Below are positions 60,954 through 64,000 of a stretch of DNA of 64,000 nucleotides, in pieces; position 1 is the first letter of the stretch; each line of letters starts with the position of its first letter. The notes below the pieces were generated by a model. That model was not told the origin of the DNA. It saw only the letters and a program-made list of their open reading frames with translations, and did not search any database. Source of the DNA: Gremmenia infestans (lineage: Eukaryota; Ascomycota; Leotiomycetes; Helotiales; Hamatocanthoscyphaceae); the NCBI GenBank assembly GCA_032629725.1, contig JAFEVB010000008.1, positions 372,001-436,000 of the forward strand. The letters are read 5' to 3'. Position numbers and translations under genes: made by a program.

Positions 60954-63143
60954 ATGAGGGTCTGGGCCTCAATACTAACAGTGGCGATCTGTTTGGCGCC
61001 CGCTTATTCAAAGATTGACCGCAAAGAGGTAGTACAGAGCTTCAATCCAGTTCGAAATGCGAGTTCCAATTCAACTCCCGTCCAAGTAGGTAATGGCAAC
61101 TTTGCCTTTGGAGTTGATATAACCGGCCTGCAAACGTTCATGCCATTTGGCACTCTTTCATCTTGGGGCTGGCATAATTCCTCTTTGCCAATAGCACTAG
61201 GCCAAACCTCACCAGCAGACTTCACTGGCTTAGACTGGTAAGCTGGACTTTGACTCGGAAGGAAAACCGTGCTGATGGGCCGGGACTAGGTGGACTCATG
61301 GTAGACTTGTGAACTACGATCAGTCAAATCCTGCAGAACCACTCATATCCAATTGGATGATACAGAATCCTCAACGGATCAACCTAGGACGAATTGGGTT
61401 TTGGTTTGGCAACGAAACTGTTACCGAGACAAACTTGTCAGATAAATCTCAGACTTTAGACCTCTACTCTGGGACAATTGTCTCTCAATTTAAGGTCTCG
61501 GGATCAAAAGTGAAAGTCACGACTTCCGTGGATCCAGATTCAGACTCTGTTGCTATTCAAGTCAAATCCGATCTCTTGGAAAGCGGCCAATTGGGTGTAT
61601 TCTTCGACTACCCCTATCCAGATGTCAACAAATTCGACGCTCCATTTGTAGGAGTTTGGAATGCTACATCCCAACACTCTACTTCACTCCGAAAGAGGCA
61701 AAAGCAAGCCCAAATCACCCATAACATCGACACAACTACGTATTACACAGCGATTCAGTGGTCCGGATACTCTTCGATATATGGGCCATTGAACTCTACT
61801 CACCGATATGTCCTCCAGCCAAGAGGAGATTCGAGTTTATACTTGACGGTTAACTTCTCGCCAAAGAGTAATCAAGTTGGAGATGATGCAAGTTTAATTG
61901 CCAAATCATCAGCAGACTGGTGGCAAGATTACTGGGAGACTGGCGCTTTTATTGATCTCACCAGATCAAAGAATGAAAGTGCCACCGAGCTTCAGCGTAG
62001 AATTATACTTTCCCAATATCTGCTTGCAGTTAATGAAGCTGGAGAGGATCCGCCTCAGGAATCCGGGCTTGTAAACAATGGATGGTACGGGAAATTCCAT
62101 CTGGAGATGGTTGTGTGGCATCTGATGCACTGGGGCCAATGGGGAAAATGGGCGCTGTTGAATCGAAGCATGCCTGGAGTCTATGAGCGGTTCCTGCCAA
62201 CTTCTATTCAAAGAGCGCAAGATCAGGGCTATACCGGTGCTCGATGGGGCAAGATGAGTGATCCATCAGGGAGGTCAGCTCCCGGAGAAATCAACTCGCT
62301 CTTGATATGGCAACAGCCGCATCCATTTTACCTCGCTGAAAACGAGTACCGGGCTTTCCCAAGCCAGAGCACTCTGCAGAAATGGGATGAAATTTTGACA
62401 CAATCGGCTGAGTTCATGGTCTCTTTTGCTTGGCACAACACCTCAACAGGTATTCCTCACCTCATTCGCATTGGAACAAATAATGACCCGAGACAGGTTT
62501 CTACGACTTCGGTCCCCCAATGTACCCAGTCTCCGAGAATACCCCCCCAAACGCAACGTTCAACCCAACCTTCGAACTAGCCTACTGGCGCTTTGGCCTC
62601 ACCATAGCAGCACAATGGAAAACCCGCCAACACCTCCCCATCCCCCCTTCCTGGCTGCACGTAGCCCAGAACCTCGCTCCCCTCCCCATCATCAACGACA
62701 CCTACCCCATCTACCAAGACATCCCAAACATGTGGACAGACCCCACCACAGTCTACGACCACCCCGCCATGATAGGCATCTACGGCCTCCTTCCCCCAAC
62801 CGCGGACCTCAATCTAACATTACTGCACAACACGGCCGACAAAATAGCTTCGCTCTGGGATTTTGCACATCTCTTTGGCTGGGACTTCCCCATGCTAGCT
62901 ATGAACGCCGCGAGACTCAAGCGGCCGGAAAAAGCGGTCGAGTATTTGCTGCATGCTAGTTTTGCGTTTGATGATGTGGGGATGCCGATTGGGGGGCCTA
63001 GGGTAGCGACGCCGTATTTTCCAGCTTCGGGGGGGTTGCTGCTGGCTGTGGCGATGATGGCGGGGGTTTGGGATGGGAGCGAGGGGGCGCGATTTCCGGG
63101 CGGGTGGAGGGTAGATGTTGAGGAGTTTGAACCTGCGCTTTAG
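60954..63143 (+). CDS. Secreted six-hairpin glycosidase-like protein
   Basis: Exons 60954-61237, 61290-62449, 62497-63143; 696 aa, phases kept. Intron 2 (48 nt) joins NTSTG to FYDFGPPMYPVSENTPPN, removing an apparent frameshift. The N-terminus is a signal peptide (MRVWASILTVAICLAPAYS). There is no transmembrane segment and no GPI tail. Notable blocks: QVGNGNFAFGVDITGLQTFM, ADWWQDYWETGAFIDL, WYGKFHLEMVVWHLMHWGQW, FELAYWRFGLTIAAQW. These resemble fungal proteins of the six-hairpin (alpha/alpha-barrel) glycosidase superfamily. Many Asn-X-Ser/Thr sites suggest an extracellular glycoprotein. The glycan substrate cannot be told from sequence. Confidence 0.85.
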
Positions 63144-63309
63144 GTTGGTGAATCGGTGATAGGTAGGAGGTGTATTAAGAGGCTAGGCTTACTTGCAATT
63201 TCCATGCTCCTCCCACAGCAACATCGCTAAATCTTCGGCGCCAAAGCATATAACGCAGATACTTCTTATTCAATTTTAAGAATAAACCTGTCGTCAAACA
63301 CAAAAGGCG

Positions 63310-63327
63310 CCCACTTGGCCAAGTGGG
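63310..63327. repeat. Perfect 18-bp palindrome
   Basis: CCCACTTGGCCAAGTGGG is self-complementary over its whole length and lies 28 bp before a larger inverted repeat. Confidence 0.8.
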
Positions 63328-63354
63328 TCAGAGCAAATTGTGTTGGGCAAGTAG

Positions 63355-63435
63355 GAATTGTAAAACCCCTTTAATGCAGGCTTGCTAGGGGTTATCCTGT
63401 GGTCAACTTCGGTTGGCTTCAAGGTTTTGCAATTC
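63355..63435. repeat. Imperfect inverted repeat / hairpin
   Basis: GAATTGTAAAACC at 63355-63367 pairs with GGTTTTGCAATTC at 63423-63435 with one wobble position. An inner CCCCT (63366-63370) can pair with AGGGG (63387-63391), although it overlaps the outer arm. It could be the end of a MITE-like element or a structured RNA. Confidence 0.5.
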
Positions 63436-64000
63436 TTTTGTTCAATTTATGGAATGACTATAGGCAATAGCATAGTTCAACAGAAAGACATTAATTAGTT
63501 GATCAAAAACATATTATAGGAAAAGACGCTCCAGCTCAAATAAAAACAAAAATCATAATACACGATTTTAAACCTAAAGTTAAAGAACTTGCAGAGATAT
63601 TCTACGCTCGGGTTTCGCTTATACCTACCTACACAGTACTCTGGATTTCGCTCATTACATTTTCAAAGCACCTCTTATGCAAAATACTATTGCCTGTGAA
63701 AGCCAATTTTTAGCCTCTGGGTTGCAGAAATGTGAAAATTCATACAAATCACGTGACTGGTCTCGAAGCTCGAAAGGACAAACGCAAGAAGAGGAACAGA
63801 TAAGCGGATAGAAGTCCCTCGTCTTGTTCTCCTAAGTATAGTTTCTCAAACGATGAGTTCCAGGCCCAAGGAAACGGAAAGAAGCAAATTCCGATAGAAA
63901 AGAGAAGCGCACGATAGCTAATGAAGGAACACAAAGGGCTGACTCGCTCTACTGTACGTACACCGTCAAGACCTTCAGAACTTTTCAGAGGCCAAGAAAA

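Larger units (their letters stand above)
63150..64000. other. AT-rich right edge, no gene
   Basis: No coding sequence recognised. It contains a perfect palindrome (63310-63327) and an inverted repeat (63355-63435), described separately. Confidence 0.4.

Noticed and set aside
62450..62496. Apparent frameshift in the six-hairpin glycosidase gene
   Set aside because: A 47-48 nt GT...AG intron restores the frame exactly and joins conserved sequence, so the gene is intact.
1..64000. CRISPR arrays, prophage, ribosomal operons, transposase or reverse transcriptase genes
   Set aside because: None seen; the gene content and introns are those of a fungal nuclear chromosome.

Overview
The window is nuclear DNA of a filamentous ascomycete (Pezizomycotina). 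Coding sequences are interrupted by many short introns of about 45-75 nt with GT...AG ends. Fungal-specific genes are present: a 2EXR-domain family, a MYND/DUF4470 protein, an arg-6 type polyprotein and a GPI-anchored GH76 enzyme. The abundance of 2EXR genes suggests Leotiomycetes/Helotiales, which is an inference. No prokaryotic, viral or organellar gene was recognised. I joined the exons by hand from splice sites and reading phase.

Layout. 1.0-1.6 kb: small coiled-coil protein (-). 3.5-4.4 kb: repeat-rich relic. 5.5-10.7 kb: 14-exon ABCC transporter (+). 11.2-12.3 kb: decayed gene. 12.6-14.0 kb: SIT4/PP6 phosphatase (-), divergent from UPF3 (+, 14.4-16.1 kb). 17.9-24.0 kb: four 2EXR genes, two of them broken. 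24.0-29.6 kb: long gene-free stretch that ends in the uORF-containing leader of a Pcl-type cyclin (+, 29.6-31.7 kb). 33.1-35.1 kb: MYND/DUF4470 protein (+). 35.2-35.9 and 38.5-39.3 kb: two further broken 2EXR genes (-), flanking an SDR (+, 37.0-37.9 kb). 40.4-42.5 kb: SRP receptor alpha (-), divergent from YIF1 (+, 42.8-43.8 kb). 44.7-46.0 kb: transaldolase (-). 46.9-48.2 kb: PrpF-like isomerase (-). 48.7-50.1 kb: GH76 Dfg5/Dcw1 (-). 51.4-52.4 kb: synaptobrevin (+), with a degenerate copy of its 3' end at 53.9-54.0 kb. 55.0-57.8 kb: arg-6 (+). 58.7-60.3 kb: another gene broken by stop codons. 61.0-63.1 kb: secreted six-hairpin glycosidase-like protein (+).

Functionally the window mixes conserved housekeeping genes with fast-evolving accessory genes. 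Secretory-pathway genes (SRP receptor, YIF1, synaptobrevin, a secreted glycosidase and a GPI-anchored wall enzyme) are frequent but do not form an operon-like unit. Arginine synthesis (arg-6) and a Pho80-type cyclin with TGACTCA sites upstream touch nitrogen and amino-acid control.

The most unusual signal is in the accessory genes. Four of six 2EXR copies, plus two unrelated genes, carry in-frame stop codons. Several of these stops are what CpA-to-TpA transitions would give (CAA/CAG to TAA/TAG, TGG to TAG), as in repeat-induced point mutation, but this is inferred from the stop codons alone. I found no clear candidate for a wholly new system; the decaying 2EXR cluster is the best lead.
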